Source: DATFVA01 sp963774455
Lineage (GTDB): Bacteria > Bacteroidota > Ignavibacteria > Ignavibacteriales > Ignavibacteriaceae
Assembly (NCBI GenBank): GCA_963774455.1
Contig: CAVZFD010000005.1
Span: 1,116,001 to 1,180,000, forward strand
DNA length: 64,000 nucleotides
Direction of reading: 5' to 3'
The notes below the pieces were generated by a model. It saw only the letters and a program-made list of their open reading frames with translations. It had not been told where the DNA came from and did not search any database. Position 1 is the first letter of the stretch. Each line of letters starts with the position of its first letter. The position numbers and the translations under genes are program-made. Below, piece after piece: positions 17,102 to 26,310 of this stretch.

Positions 17102-17878
17102 ATGTCAAAAGTAATAGCTATAGCTAACCAGAAGGGCGGAGTAGGTAAAACCACTACGGCCATAAATCTTTCATCCCTCCTGGCAGCTGCAGAAAAACGT
17201 ACGTTACTTATAGATATTGATCCCCAGGCTAATTCCTCATCAGGATTAAGTGTTAATGATCATTCTCCCTCAATCTATGAAGTACTGATTGGCTTTCGCC
17301 CTGTAGATGAAGTTATAATAAATACTTATATGCCGTTTCTCGATCTGCTTCCGTCAAATATTAATCTTGTGGGTGCTGAGATCGAGATGGTTGATATGGA
17401 TGACCGGGAAAGACTACTGAGGAAAGCACTGCAGAGAGTAAACGGAAGTTATGATTTTGTGCTTATCGATTGCCCCCCATCCCTGGGATTGTTAACCCTG
17501 AACGCGCTCACTTCCGCAAATTCTGTTCTGATCCCTGTGCAGTGTGAGTATTTTGCGCTGGAAGGACTGGGGCAGCTGCTTAACACAATCAATATTGTAA
17601 AAAAGCATTTTAATAAGGACTTGACTATTGAGGGCGTGTTGCTTACTATGTTCGATACCCGGCTCAGGTTATCCCACCAGGTTGCCGAAGAGGTAAGGAA
17701 ATATTTTGGCGGGAAAGTTTTTGATACTATTATTCACAGGAATGTAAGAATATCCGAAGCACCCAGTTACGGAAAACCGGTGATTCTGTACGATGCTATT
17801 TCATCAGGTGCCAAAAATTATATGGCTCTGGCGGCCGAGGTAATAAAGAGAAACACAGACGGAAATATATCAATATAA
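17102..17878 (+). CDS. parA: Chromosome-partitioning ATPase ParA (Soj)
   Basis: A 258-residue P-loop ATPase of the MinD/ParA group that moves ParB-parS complexes over the nucleoid. It has the deviant Walker A motif KGGVGKTT (about 11-18), LLIDIDPQAN (A'), FVLIDCPPSLG (Walker B) and VQCEYFALEGL. There is no N-terminal helix-turn-helix extension, so it is the chromosomal type. It starts 77 bases after the previous gene and is 3 bases from parB, forming the usual pair. Confidence 0.96.
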   Translation: MSKVIAIANQKGGVGKTTTAINLSSLLAAAEKRTLLIDIDPQANSSSGLSVNDHSPSIYEVLIGFRPVDEVIINTYMPFLDLLPSNINLVGAEIEMVDMDDRERLLRKALQRVNGSYDFVLIDCPPSLGLLTLNALTSANSVLIPVQCEYFALEGLGQLLNTINIVKKHFNKDLTIEGVLLTMFDTRLRLSHQVAEEVRKYFGGKVFDTIIHRNVRISEAPSYGKPVILYDAISSGAKNYMALAAEVIKRNTDGNISI

Positions 17879-17881
17879 ACT

Positions 17882-18826
17882 ATGACTAAATTAAAACCAG
17901 GATTAGGCAGAGGACTTGACGCTTTAATAAGACCTCAGAATCTTCCTCCAGAAAATGAGGAAGCACCGGATTATTCAAAAGTTAAAAAGGACGATGGGAA
18001 GGAAAATGACATACTTGCAAAAATACCGGTTGATGTTATAAGTCCTAATCCTTATCAGCCCCGAATGAACTTTGAACCTGAAGCCCTTGATGAACTTAAA
18101 CGGTCTATACTGTCAAATGGACTCATTCAGCCCATCACGGTAAGGAGAATGACCGGCGGTACATACCAGTTGATCTCTGGTGAAAGAAGGCTTAAAGCCT
18201 GCATCGATATCGGTTACCGGGAAATTCCGGCCTATATAATACAGGTAGATAATGAAGAGACAATGCTTGCATTGGCATTAATAGAGAATATCCAGAGAGA
18301 GAAACTTAATCCGATTGAAATAGGTCTGGCTTATAAAAGGCTGATGGATGAATGCGATCTTACCCAGGAAGAAATAGCCGATAGGGTAGGGAAGGACCGT
18401 ACGACTATTGCAAATACTATACGGCTGCTCAGACTACCGAATGAAATCCAGGAGGCCCTGGTTAAAGAAGAAATTTCATCCGGGCATGCACGTGCACTGA
18501 TAAACCTGCCGACAGAATCTCTCCAGCTGGAAATGCTTGGTAAAATAAAGGACGGGAATTTATCAGTAAGGAAAGTTGAACAGCTCGTTAAGAAATATCT
18601 CACAGGAGTGGTAGGATCAGGAAAAGGAAAGCGTATTGCGCACATCATACCCCATTCGGCAAATTTAAATGATGTTGAAGACCGTTTAAGAAAACTATTC
18701 GCTACCAAGGTTCTCTGCAGGCAAAAACAGGATGGTTCAGGTGAAATTACAATTGAATTTTATTCCAACGATGAACTTGAAAGATTGTTTGAACTGTTTG
18801 AAGCCATCGAAAAGTCATATAGTTAA
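17882..18826 (+). CDS. parB: Chromosome-partitioning protein ParB (Spo0J)
   Basis: A 314-residue CTP-dependent DNA clamp that loads at parS. The order is a short tail with GLGRGLDALI, a ParB/Srx domain (about 45-135) with ISPNPYQPR and the CTP-binding SGERRLKA, the ENIQREKLNPIE stretch, a helix-turn-helix (about 155-230) with DLTQEEIADRVGKDRTT, and a C-terminal dimerisation domain. It is directly behind parA. I saw no 16-base parS site in the window by eye. Origins often lie within some tens of kilobases of parAB, but no origin is evident here. Confidence 0.96.
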   Translation: MTKLKPGLGRGLDALIRPQNLPPENEEAPDYSKVKKDDGKENDILAKIPVDVISPNPYQPRMNFEPEALDELKRSILSNGLIQPITVRRMTGGTYQLISGERRLKACIDIGYREIPAYIIQVDNEETMLALALIENIQREKLNPIEIGLAYKRLMDECDLTQEEIADRVGKDRTTIANTIRLLRLPNEIQEALVKEEISSGHARALINLPTESLQLEMLGKIKDGNLSVRKVEQLVKKYLTGVVGSGKGKRIAHIIPHSANLNDVEDRLRKLFATKVLCRQKQDGSGEITIEFYSNDELERLFELFEAIEKSYS

Positions 18827-19292
18827 GATTTTTGCTTTCCTCGCTATTATCTCTTCCAGCGGCTTTTCTCAGCAGATTTCTACAGGTGATACAACCTCAC
18901 AACAGGAAGATTCAGTTTATGTTATGACTAAATCTCCCTGGGGAGCTGTACTCAGAAGTGCAATCATTCCGGGCTGGGGACAGTTTTATAATGAGTCCTA
19001 TCTCAAAATCCCTGTAATATGGGGGCTCGGCATCTGGTTCGGGTATGAATGGCAGCAGAACAATGATCTTTATGTTTACTACCGTAACAGGTATGTACGC
19101 ACAGGGAGTGATAATGATAAAAGTTACCGCACTTTTTACCGTGACCAGAGAGATCTTTTTACGATATACATGGTAATAGTATATTTTGCCAACCTGGTAG
19201 ATGCATACGTTGATGCGAACCTCTTTGATTTCGATGTTTCAGAAAATCCTTATACCAGAGCGCCGATGCTGAATATGAGGGTTAATTTTTAA
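18771..19292 (+). CDS. DUF5683 membrane protein
   Basis: A secreted or membrane protein of about 165-175 residues of the DUF5683 family common in Bacteroidota and relatives. It contains SPWGAVLRSAIIPGWGQFYN, the hallmark of the family, followed by two membrane segments (about 88-104 and 140-158). The start is uncertain because the frame overlaps parB: ATG 18771 or TTG 18798 would give a 25-35-residue leader containing the hydrophobic signal IFAFLAIISSSGFS. It follows parB and precedes a Yip1 protein. The function is unknown. Confidence 0.8.
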   Translation: MNLKDCLNCLKPSKSHIVKIFAFLAIISSSGFSQQISTGDTTSQQEDSVYVMTKSPWGAVLRSAIIPGWGQFYNESYLKIPVIWGLGIWFGYEWQQNNDLYVYYRNRYVRTGSDNDKSYRTFYRDQRDLFTIYMVIVYFANLVDAYVDANLFDFDVSENPYTRAPMLNMRVNF

Positions 19293-19293
19293 A

Positions 19294-20001
19294 ATGAAAA
19301 ATGTAGTCGTATGCCCCAACTGTGGAACGGAAAATCCTTTTTTCAAATATACCTGCACTAGCTGCAAGGCATATCTGAGGGAAAGAATCTTCAACCTCGA
19401 CTTATGGCAGTTAACGGGGATGCTGATCGAAAGTCCCGTTAAAGCCTTCAACAGGATAATTCAATCCGAACACAAAAATTTCATACTGCTCATAGTATTT
19501 CTTTTTGCTATTAAGGCATTCATTGATGCGCGTTTTCTTTCAATCATCATATACGGTGAAAATGATTTACGGTTAGGTTTGCTGCCGGCACTTCTGATAT
19601 CAGCAGCGGCAGGCTACCTGGTTATCTGGATATTTACTTTTATTTTATTCGGTATTAACAAGTTATCGGGATTAAAGTCACGGCTGCGTGATAACAATGC
19701 GGTACTTATATATTCCCTTGTTCCTAGTGCCTTTGCACTGCTAATTTTATTTCCTATCGAACTAATCACTTTCGGACAGTACCTGTTTTCAGATAATCCA
19801 TCACCTTTTTTACTTAAACCTACTATAGCTTATGCTCTGCTGGCTTTTGAGATTTTACTCATTTTGTGGGGCATCTTTTTATCTATTACAGGAGTTTATT
19901 CCTTAACCCGCAATATCACTTATGCGTTGGGTACGGGAATTATTTTTAATATTTTTCTCTTCGGTTTTATGTATTTATCAGCAATCATTTTATTTATATG
20001 A
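19294..20001 (+). CDS. Zinc-ribbon Yip1-domain membrane protein
   Basis: A 235-residue protein that starts with a zinc ribbon (Cys6-x2-Cys9 ... Cys22-x2-Cys25) and continues into a Yip1-like integral membrane domain with about five helices (from about residue 55 to the end). Yip1-family proteins in bacteria have no established role. It begins one base after the DUF5683 stop and overlaps argD by 4 bases, so it belongs to a parA-to-nadB transcript. Family assignment is by topology and by the ribbon-Yip1 arrangement. Confidence 0.7.
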   Translation: MKNVVVCPNCGTENPFFKYTCTSCKAYLRERIFNLDLWQLTGMLIESPVKAFNRIIQSEHKNFILLIVFLFAIKAFIDARFLSIIIYGENDLRLGLLPALLISAAAGYLVIWIFTFILFGINKLSGLKSRLRDNNAVLIYSLVPSAFALLILFPIELITFGQYLFSDNPSPFLLKPTIAYALLAFEILLILWGIFLSITGVYSLTRNITYALGTGIIFNIFLFGFMYLSAIILFI

Positions 20002-21182
20002 ATTCTATGGAACAAACAATTACACAACTGGAAAAAGAACTTTTCCTGTATACATATAACCGGCTTCCGATTAATATTTCTCACGGAAGCGGTGTCCATC
20101 TTTTTGATACAGAAGGTAACAGGTACCTTGATTTCTTCTCGGGACTTGCCGTAAATGCTCTTGGATATGCCCATCCGGCTATCGTTGAAGCCGTATCAAC
20201 ACAGATTCAGATGTTTGCACATCTTTCAAACAATTATATAACTCCTATTCAGCTAGAATTTACTGCACTCCTTCTCAAATACTCAGGTATGTCGAAAGCT
20301 TTTTTAACTAACAGCGGAACGGAATCGGTAGAGGGGGCTATTAAACTTTTACGCAAATATTATGGTCCTGATAAACAAATATTTTCACTTTCAGGTGCAT
20401 TTCACGGGAGAACCTACGGAGCGGTTACCCTGACCGGTAAGGAAAAGTATACAAAAGGATTTGAACCACTCCTGCCTGGAATTGATCATATCAAGTTTAA
20501 TGATGTAAACGATCTGAAAAAGAAGGCGGGGAAGAATACTGCGGCGGTTTTTATAGAGTATATACAGGGCGAGGGAGGGATAAACGTAATTTCAGGCGAA
20601 TTTGCAGAAGAGCTTCAGCGGCTTCGTAATCAGTATGGATTTGCTATAGCAGCGGATGAGATACAGACAGGGATCGGCAGGACCGGAAAACCATTTGCAT
20701 TCAATCATTATAACGTTGAACCGGATATTATACTTACAGCAAAAGCAATAGGAGGAGGACTGCCTCTCGGAGCCTTACTGGTATCAAAAAAGTTTGAAGA
20801 TGTTTTCACTCCGGGTATACATGGAACTACCTTCGGCGGGAACCCTGTATGCTGTGCTGCAGGAAAGGTGGTACTAAAGGAAGTATTCGAAAATGGGCTT
20901 ATGGAAAAAGCGGCCGAACTCGGCCTATACCTGGCTGAACAGCTTGAGGAAATAAAACATATGTTTCCGGAAGATATAAAGGAAATACGGGGAAAAGGTT
21001 TTATGCAGGGAGTTGAAATGAATTATCCCGGCAGCGATATTGTAACCAGGATGAGAGAAAGAAAAGTACTGACCAATTGTACTAATGTTAATGTATTGCG
21101 GCTTCTTCCGCCGCTTATTGTTACTAAAAGCGACATAGATTTCTTCCTTTATAATTTTCACGAGGTATTAAAAAATAAATAA
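19998..21182 (+). CDS. argD: Acetylornithine/N-succinyl-ornithine aminotransferase family
   Basis: A 394-residue class III PLP aminotransferase. Motifs: YLDFFSGLAVNALGYAHP, TNSGTESVEGAIKL (PLP phosphate), FHGRTYGAVTLTG, AADEIQTGIGRTG (Asp-Glu of the cofactor site) and ILTAKAIGGGLPLGA with the Schiff-base Lys. The expected reaction is N-acetylornithine plus 2-oxoglutarate to the semialdehyde plus glutamate in arginine synthesis. No other arg genes are adjacent, so a related substrate (for example 4-aminobutyrate) remains possible. It overlaps nadB by one base (TAATG). Confidence 0.85.
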   Translation: MNSMEQTITQLEKELFLYTYNRLPINISHGSGVHLFDTEGNRYLDFFSGLAVNALGYAHPAIVEAVSTQIQMFAHLSNNYITPIQLEFTALLLKYSGMSKAFLTNSGTESVEGAIKLLRKYYGPDKQIFSLSGAFHGRTYGAVTLTGKEKYTKGFEPLLPGIDHIKFNDVNDLKKKAGKNTAAVFIEYIQGEGGINVISGEFAEELQRLRNQYGFAIAADEIQTGIGRTGKPFAFNHYNVEPDIILTAKAIGGGLPLGALLVSKKFEDVFTPGIHGTTFGGNPVCCAAGKVVLKEVFENGLMEKAAELGLYLAEQLEEIKHMFPEDIKEIRGKGFMQGVEMNYPGSDIVTRMRERKVLTNCTNVNVLRLLPPLIVTKSDIDFFLYNFHEVLKNK

Positions 21183-22801
21183 TGCAAACCGATGTATTAA
21201 TAATAGGCAGCGGAATAGCTGGATTGTTTGCAGCTTTGCAGATATCTGAATTTGCAGATGTAATAATTGCGACAAAAAAGAATAAATCAGAGTCGAACAC
21301 AAACTACGCTCAGGGCGGAATTGCCAGTGTGATGGATACTCATGATAGTTTTGAGAAACATATCGAGGATACCCTGATCGCAGGTGCCGGACTTTGTGAT
21401 AAAAGAGCAGTTGAAATAACAATTACGGAAGGTCCCGACCGCATATATGACCTTGTTGATATCGGGACACGTTTCACAAAGAAGCAGGGGAAGTTTGATC
21501 TTGCCAGGGAGGGAGGCCATTCAATGGCAAGGATCCTTCACGCAAAAGATCTCACCGGTGCCGAGATTGAAAGAGCACTGATCGATGCGGTAAATGAGAA
21601 AGATAATATAAGAATATTAGAGAACGCCGTAGCGATAGATCTGATAACCGAGCACAACGTCCTTAAGCTAAAGAAGAAAACTCTGGCTAATCGTAACTGC
21701 TGGGGAGCCTACATTCTCGATTGTGAAACCAATCAGGTTTTCCGGGTAACGGCGAAAGCGACTGTAATTGCTACAGGCGGATTAGGACAGGTATACCTTC
21801 ATACTACCAATCCTGTTATTGCTACCGGTGACGGCTTTGCGATGGGATACAGGGCGGGAGCTAAAATGGCAAATATGGAGTTTATTCAGTTTCACCCTAC
21901 CTCATTATACCGGCAGGAACCGGGAACTCATCCTGATAAGCCTTCATTTCTGATTTCAGAGGCTGTCAGGGGATTCGGAGCGAAGCTGAGGTTAAAATCC
22001 GGTGAAACTTTTATGGAAAACTACGATCCAAGAAAAGAACTTGCTCCTAGGGATATAGTGGCCAGGGCTATAGATAATGAACTGAAAAAAAGCGGTGCTG
22101 ATTTTGTTTACCTGGATATTACGCACAAAAGACGTGAGGAAGTAATTGACCATTTCCCCCATATTTACAAGACCTGCCTGGATTATGGAATTGACATTAC
22201 CAAAGATTATATCCCTGTAGTTCCGGCGGCGCATTATGCATGCGGCGGAATTGCTGTAGATGAATATTCCAGGACATCATTAAAAGGACTTTATGCTTGC
22301 GGGGAAGTATCAATGACTGGTCTCCACGGAGCGAATCGTCTTGCCAGTAATTCGCTTCTTGAAGCGGTCGTCTTTGCATACCGTGCAGCCAGTAATCTGA
22401 GAGAATTCATTAAAGAATATGATAAGCTCATCCCCGATGTGCCTGAATGGGATGACTCAGGGACCCTTACGGCTGATGAGAAGATTTTAATTACCCATTC
22501 TCTTAGGGAAGCAAAGGAAATTATGTGGAATTACGTGGGAATCGTCCGTTCAGACCTGAGGCTGGAAATGGCGAAGAAAAGAATCCATATGTTGTTTGAT
22601 GAGATTGAAACCTTTTATAAGAAGACAAAAGTGTTTGAGGAAATACTTGAACTCAGAAATGTATTAACCTGCTCCCATATTATAATTAAATCTGCCGGGA
22701 TGAGGAAAGAGAGCAGGGGTCTGCATTATACTCTCAATTATCCTGAACCCGATAACTCCAAAACTCCTGCAAATACCTATATTCAGAACAGGCATTTTTA
22801 A
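21182..22801 (+). CDS. nadB: L-aspartate oxidase
   Basis: A 539-residue FAD flavoenzyme that oxidises L-aspartate to iminoaspartate, the first step of de novo NAD synthesis. It has the dinucleotide site IGSGIAGLFAAL (about 8-19), the active-site stretch NYAQGGIASV, GGHSMARILHAKD, FIQFHPTSLY, and LHGANRLASNSLLEAVVF. The C-terminal helical domain is present, so the length is complete. nadA and nadC are not in the window. It is convergent with the ppx gene, sharing 4 bases at the ends. Confidence 0.96.
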   Translation: MQTDVLIIGSGIAGLFAALQISEFADVIIATKKNKSESNTNYAQGGIASVMDTHDSFEKHIEDTLIAGAGLCDKRAVEITITEGPDRIYDLVDIGTRFTKKQGKFDLAREGGHSMARILHAKDLTGAEIERALIDAVNEKDNIRILENAVAIDLITEHNVLKLKKKTLANRNCWGAYILDCETNQVFRVTAKATVIATGGLGQVYLHTTNPVIATGDGFAMGYRAGAKMANMEFIQFHPTSLYRQEPGTHPDKPSFLISEAVRGFGAKLRLKSGETFMENYDPRKELAPRDIVARAIDNELKKSGADFVYLDITHKRREEVIDHFPHIYKTCLDYGIDITKDYIPVVPAAHYACGGIAVDEYSRTSLKGLYACGEVSMTGLHGANRLASNSLLEAVVFAYRAASNLREFIKEYDKLIPDVPEWDDSGTLTADEKILITHSLREAKEIMWNYVGIVRSDLRLEMAKKRIHMLFDEIETFYKKTKVFEEILELRNVLTCSHIIIKSAGMRKESRGLHYTLNYPEPDNSKTPANTYIQNRHF

Positions 22802-23706
22802 GTTAAGATCAGGTTCTTTATCAGAGAGCCGTACCTGATTCCCTTTGTGCTAACAATAACATTATTTATATGTAATAAGTTTAATAATATTATAAGAATA
22901 GAGCTTCCACTTAATATTAAATCTTGTCTTCCTTTCAGAATATCCGGATATTTATTTAGTAGTTCGGAAGGTGAGAATTGGGATAAATACGTCCGAAGAT
23001 CTGAAATTTCCTTATATGATAAAACGTTACCTTCTATACTGTTCTCATCAGATATTCCATCCTTGATACACTCAAGAGCTGCAGGTGTTCCGGCAAGAGC
23101 GATTGTATTTTCCGGAGCAAACTCAAATTCAGGGAGCACACCAAAAGCATTCTTAATAAATTCCTCTGTTAATTGGAGATCCTGGCTGGTGGGTGTACTG
23201 CTGTTAAAATACATTTCGGAAAGAGAAACAACCCCGAGATCAAAACTTTTCCTGAAATCAATTATGTTGCTCCGGCCATAAATAATCTCTGTACTGCCTC
23301 CTCCTATATCTATAACAAGCCGGTGATTTCCTGATATTCCATATTCCATGGTTCCAAGGAAAGCCAGTTCTGCCTCCTCATTGCCTGACAATATTTGAAC
23401 TTCTGATTCAAACAACGTCTCAATTTTTAGTCTTATTTCCTCCCGGTTTGATGCTTTTCTGAAAGCGCTGGTTGCTGATATATAAATTTTGTCGCAGCGG
23501 TAATCTTTAATAAATGAAAGATATTCACTGAGGACATTCATTAGCCGGGCCTCCGAAATACTGCTTATCTTTCCTCCGGAGGAGAGTCCTGCGGATATCC
23601 TGGGTATCTTCTGGATTTCCTTTAGTGGATTTATTTTACCACCAGCGACATCGGCTATTAGCATCAGAACTGTATTTGATCCAATATCTATTGATGCTGC
23701 AATCAT
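22798..23706 (-). CDS. Ppx/GppA exopolyphosphatase/pppGpp phosphatase family
   Basis: A 302-residue member of the actin-like ATPase superfamily. The phosphate loops are visible as SIDIGSNTVLML (about 5-16), ATSAFRKASN and DIGGGSTEI, and the Glu-rich ILSGNEEAELAFLG. It contains only the N-terminal phosphatase domains and lacks the C-terminal HD-like part of long exopolyphosphatases. It may split inorganic polyphosphate or pppGpp; the short form does not decide between them. It is a lone minus-strand gene in a plus-strand block. Confidence 0.92.
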   Translation of the reverse strand: MIAASIDIGSNTVLMLIADVAGGKINPLKEIQKIPRISAGLSSGGKISSISEARLMNVLSEYLSFIKDYRCDKIYISATSAFRKASNREEIRLKIETLFESEVQILSGNEEAELAFLGTMEYGISGNHRLVIDIGGGSTEIIYGRSNIIDFRKSFDLGVVSLSEMYFNSSTPTSQDLQLTEEFIKNAFGVLPEFEFAPENTIALAGTPAALECIKDGISDENSIEGNVLSYKEISDLRTYLSQFSPSELLNKYPDILKGRQDLILSGSSILIILLNLLHINNVIVSTKGIRYGSLIKNLILT

Positions 23707-23750
23707 AATTCAATTAATTTTATTATTTTTATTGCCTACTATTTCAAATT

Positions 23751-24269
23751 TTGATGAAAAAAATAAATAAAATTTCAGCAGCTTTTCTTACCGTTGCAAC
23801 CCTTGCCTGTATTCTATGGATGGGTAGTTACCTCGTCAGACAGATGCTATCTTACCAGCTATTCGATGAAACTATTACATTTCACAAAGACTATCTCAAC
23901 AAACAGAATCTGGATGCGGTACTGACTACGATAAATCCTGTCATACTGACCACTTTCGTACTTTTTATAGGATTCCTTGTTTTCTATTTTCTTTTTCTGA
24001 TTACTTCAGGATTAAATTTACGAAAAAACGGCTGGCTTTTTATTATAACGGTACTCATCAGTATTACTGCTCCTTTTGAAATTTACCTTATGACGATCGA
24101 TTACAGTATCTTCACCGATGTTAATTACGGGACATTCAACAACGGTGAGATCATTGGGTTAATTATGAAGAGATTAACAATATTCAGCAGCTTTTCATTG
24201 ATCGAACTTTTGTGTTATTGTGCTGTTGTATTTTTGGCTGTGTTCAAACCAATGACCATGGAAGAATAG
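23751..24269 (+). CDS. Hypothetical four-helix membrane protein
   Basis: A 172-residue integral membrane protein. Hydrophobic segments lie at about 8-30, 58-82, 90-112 and 145-168. There is no recognisable motif or enzyme residue pattern. It starts 44 bases from the divergent ppx gene and is followed one base later by another small gene of the aroQ unit. I do not recognise the family. The start ATG at 23751 is supported by the helix beginning soon after. Confidence 0.6.
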   Translation: MMKKINKISAAFLTVATLACILWMGSYLVRQMLSYQLFDETITFHKDYLNKQNLDAVLTTINPVILTTFVLFIGFLVFYFLFLITSGLNLRKNGWLFIITVLISITAPFEIYLMTIDYSIFTDVNYGTFNNGEIIGLIMKRLTIFSSFSLIELLCYCAVVFLAVFKPMTMEE

Positions 24270-24270
24270 A

Positions 24271-24543
24271 ATGAAACTCAAAGAAAAAGAATTTGAAGAA
24301 ATAATGCAGGACCTTAAAGCTCTGGCCCAGCAGCTGGGTGCAGAAGTAAGGTTTGAGAAGGGCGACTTTAAGGGGGGATACTGTCTGCTTAAGGAAAGCA
24401 AGGTTATTGTTATTAATAAGATGATGAACCTTCAAAGAAAGGTGATGATCCTTTCAGCTGCGCTTAAAGAACTTGGAGTGGATCAGATCTACCTGAATCC
24501 CAGGATGAGGGAAATAATAGACGAAATGGCCGAGATGAAATGA
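24271..24543 (+). CDS. Small hypothetical protein upstream of aroQ
   Basis: A 90-residue soluble protein, rich in Lys, Glu and Met, predicted mainly helical with the central strand pair VRFEKGDFKGGYCLLKESK and VIVINKMM. There are no cofactor motifs. It starts one base after the previous stop and overlaps aroQ by 4 bases (ATGA), so it is translated within the same operon. The pattern suggests a small conserved protein of the FCB group rather than a random ORF. The function is unknown. Confidence 0.7.
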   Translation: MKLKEKEFEEIMQDLKALAQQLGAEVRFEKGDFKGGYCLLKESKVIVINKMMNLQRKVMILSAALKELGVDQIYLNPRMREIIDEMAEMK

Positions 24544-24980
24544 AGATAGCTGTTATAAACGGCCCGAACCTTAATCTTCTCGGGAAGAGAGATAAAAATC
24601 ATTACGGCAGTCTTACTCTTGAGGAGATTAAAGGAATGCTCTGTGAGGAATTCGGGGCTATCGACTTCGATTTCTTTCAGAGCAATACTGAAGGAAGCAT
24701 CATAAATAAGCTGCAGTCGCTTTCGGGGTTTGACGGAGTGATCATCAATCCAGGAGGATACGCGCATACTTCTGTAGCCATAAAGGATGCGCTGGCAGAA
24801 CTCGATATCCCCAAAATCGAGGTACATCTCTCAAATTTAGCCGCCAGAGAAGACTACAGGCAAACATTGCTAACTGCTTCAGTCTGTGATGGTTATATTA
24901 GTGGTTTTAAAGAGAAAAGTTATTATGCTGCTGTATACTTATTAACAAATAAAATTGAAGATAAAGGAGGCGAGACTTGA
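24540..24980 (+). CDS. aroQ: 3-dehydroquinate dehydratase, type II
   Basis: A 146-residue dodecameric enzyme of the shikimate pathway that removes water from 3-dehydroquinate. Motifs: INGPNLNLLGKRD at the start, the catalytic Tyr in HYGS, QSNTEGSIIN, INPGGYAHTSVA, and the catalytic His in EVHLSNLAARE. Length is standard. It overlaps both neighbours by 4 bases. Confidence 0.96.
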   Translation: MKIAVINGPNLNLLGKRDKNHYGSLTLEEIKGMLCEEFGAIDFDFFQSNTEGSIINKLQSLSGFDGVIINPGGYAHTSVAIKDALAELDIPKIEVHLSNLAAREDYRQTLLTASVCDGYISGFKEKSYYAAVYLLTNKIEDKGGET

Positions 24981-25660
24981 TCCGTGCTGTAATTTTCGAT
25001 CTTGATAACACACTCGTAGATTTTATGAAAATGAAAAGAAGAGCCATTGAAGAAGCTATACCGGCTATGATGGATGCTGGTCTCGAATTATCTGTTGAAG
25101 AATCAAATAAAGTAATAGACGAAATTTACAAAGAGCAGGGAATTGAGTACCAGCAGGTTTTTGACGCCTTTCTTCAGCGGGTGCTTAAAAAAGTTGATTA
25201 TAAGATTCTTTCGGCGGGAATAGTAGCTTACAGGAGAGCAAGGGAAGCTGCTTTAATCCCTTACCCGCATGTCTATTCTACTTTGAATAAACTTCTGAAA
25301 TTGGGGATAAAGATGGGAATTGTTTCGGATGCTCCGGTAAAAGAAGCCTGGCTTCGATTGGCTTATCTGAATTTTCATCATATTGTAGACGCTGTAGTGA
25401 CCTATGAAGACACCGGCCAGAGAAAGCCTCATTCCGCTCCCTTTTTGACCATTCTTGAGAAATTGGATGTTAAACCGGAAGAAGCGATAATGGTTGGTGA
25501 CTGGGTTGAAAGAGATATCATTGGAGCAGCAAATGTGGGAATGAAAACAGCTTTTGCGAAGTATGGCGATACGTTTGATACCAAGTCGCATAATGCTGAT
25601 TATGAATTGAATGATGTAAATGAACTTATTGATATCATTATAAAAGAGAACAAATTATAG
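24977..25660 (+). CDS. HAD-superfamily hydrolase
   Basis: A 227-residue haloacid-dehalogenase-type phosphatase. Motif I is IFDLDNTLVDF (nucleophile Asp and acid/base Asp), motif II is GIVSDAP, motif III Lys is in RKPHSAPF, and motif IV is VGDWVERDI. A helical cap lies between about 15 and 85. It starts with TTG at 24977 behind a strong AAGGAGG at 24964-24970 and overlaps aroQ. The substrate is not predictable from sequence. Confidence 0.88.
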   Translation: MIRAVIFDLDNTLVDFMKMKRRAIEEAIPAMMDAGLELSVEESNKVIDEIYKEQGIEYQQVFDAFLQRVLKKVDYKILSAGIVAYRRAREAALIPYPHVYSTLNKLLKLGIKMGIVSDAPVKEAWLRLAYLNFHHIVDAVVTYEDTGQRKPHSAPFLTILEKLDVKPEEAIMVGDWVERDIIGAANVGMKTAFAKYGDTFDTKSHNADYELNDVNELIDIIIKENKL

Positions 25661-25753
25661 ACTTTCTCTAAAGTTAATAATTATTTAATTGCTGTGATAT
25701 TGCGATTATCAATTCGATTATTTATTTTTCTTTAAACTGAAGAAGTAAATAAT

Positions 25754-26143
25754 ATGAAAAACCTTGCTATAAAAAAGTTGTATTACTCAATCAGCGAAGT
25801 AAGCAAGATAACTGAGATTGAGCAGTACGTTCTCCGTTACTGGGAGACTGAGTTTGAGCAGCTAAAGCCTCAGAAAAACAGGGCCGGGAACAGGATTTAT
25901 ACGAATAAAGATATTCAGCTGATTCTTCATATTAAAACTTTACTCAGAGAAAAAAAGTATACTATTGAAGGAGCAAAAAAAATACTGGAAGATTATTCAC
26001 CAGATCAGGGAGCTGTAATCACCGAACTGGAAACAGAGTCGAAAGCGGAGGTTTCAACGGAACCGAAAAAAGAGAAGCTGTCATTGAAAAAAGACCTTGA
26101 AGAAATCAAAAGTATTTTAGAGTTTGTAATAGAGAAGTTATAA
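25754..26143 (+). CDS. MerR-family transcriptional regulator
   Basis: A 129-residue protein with one N-terminal winged helix-turn-helix (about 8-75): YSISEVSKITEI, then VLRYWETEFEQLKP, then NRIYTNKDIQLI. The tail is charged and lacks cysteines that would mark a metal sensor. This small type is common in the FCB group, where its targets are unknown. It has a 93-base leader and sits 5 bases before tRNA-Pro, so the two may be co-transcribed. Confidence 0.9.
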   Translation: MKNLAIKKLYYSISEVSKITEIEQYVLRYWETEFEQLKPQKNRAGNRIYTNKDIQLILHIKTLLREKKYTIEGAKKILEDYSPDQGAVITELETESKAEVSTEPKKEKLSLKKDLEEIKSILEFVIEKL

Positions 26144-26148
26144 AATAT

Positions 26149-26222
26149 CGGAACGTGGCGCAGCCCGGTAGCGTACCTGAATGGGGTTCAGGTGGTCGTG
26201 GGTTCAAATCCCACCGTTCCGA
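26149..26222 (+). tRNA. tRNA-Pro (GGG anticodon)
   Basis: A 74-base cloverleaf: acceptor CGGAACG/CGTTCCG, D-stem GCGC/GCGT, anticodon stem CCTGA/TCAGG with loop ATGGGGT giving anticodon GGG, five-base variable loop, T-stem GTGGG/CCCAC with loop TTCAAAT, discriminator A. All stems pair fully, with one G-U. CCA is not encoded and must be added by the tRNA nucleotidyltransferase. Confidence 0.97.
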
Positions 26223-26253
26223 CAACAAAGAGATGATTCCATTATTGAGGTAC

Positions 26254-26277
26254 CCGGCAATTAAGCCGGAATTTTTT
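26254..26277 (+). terminator. Intrinsic terminator after tRNA-Pro
   Basis: Stem CCGGC/GCCGG (26254-26258 and 26265-26269) with loop AATTAA, followed by AATTTTTT. It ends the MerR-tRNA transcript 32 bases after the tRNA. Confidence 0.75.
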
Positions 26278-26310
26278 GATTAAAGGCTTACCTGATTTTT
26301 ACTTATCTGT

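Noticed and set aside
17102..18826. Replication origin near parAB
   Set aside because: No parS site, DnaA-box cluster, dnaA, gidA or rnpA is seen; parAB alone does not place the origin in the window.
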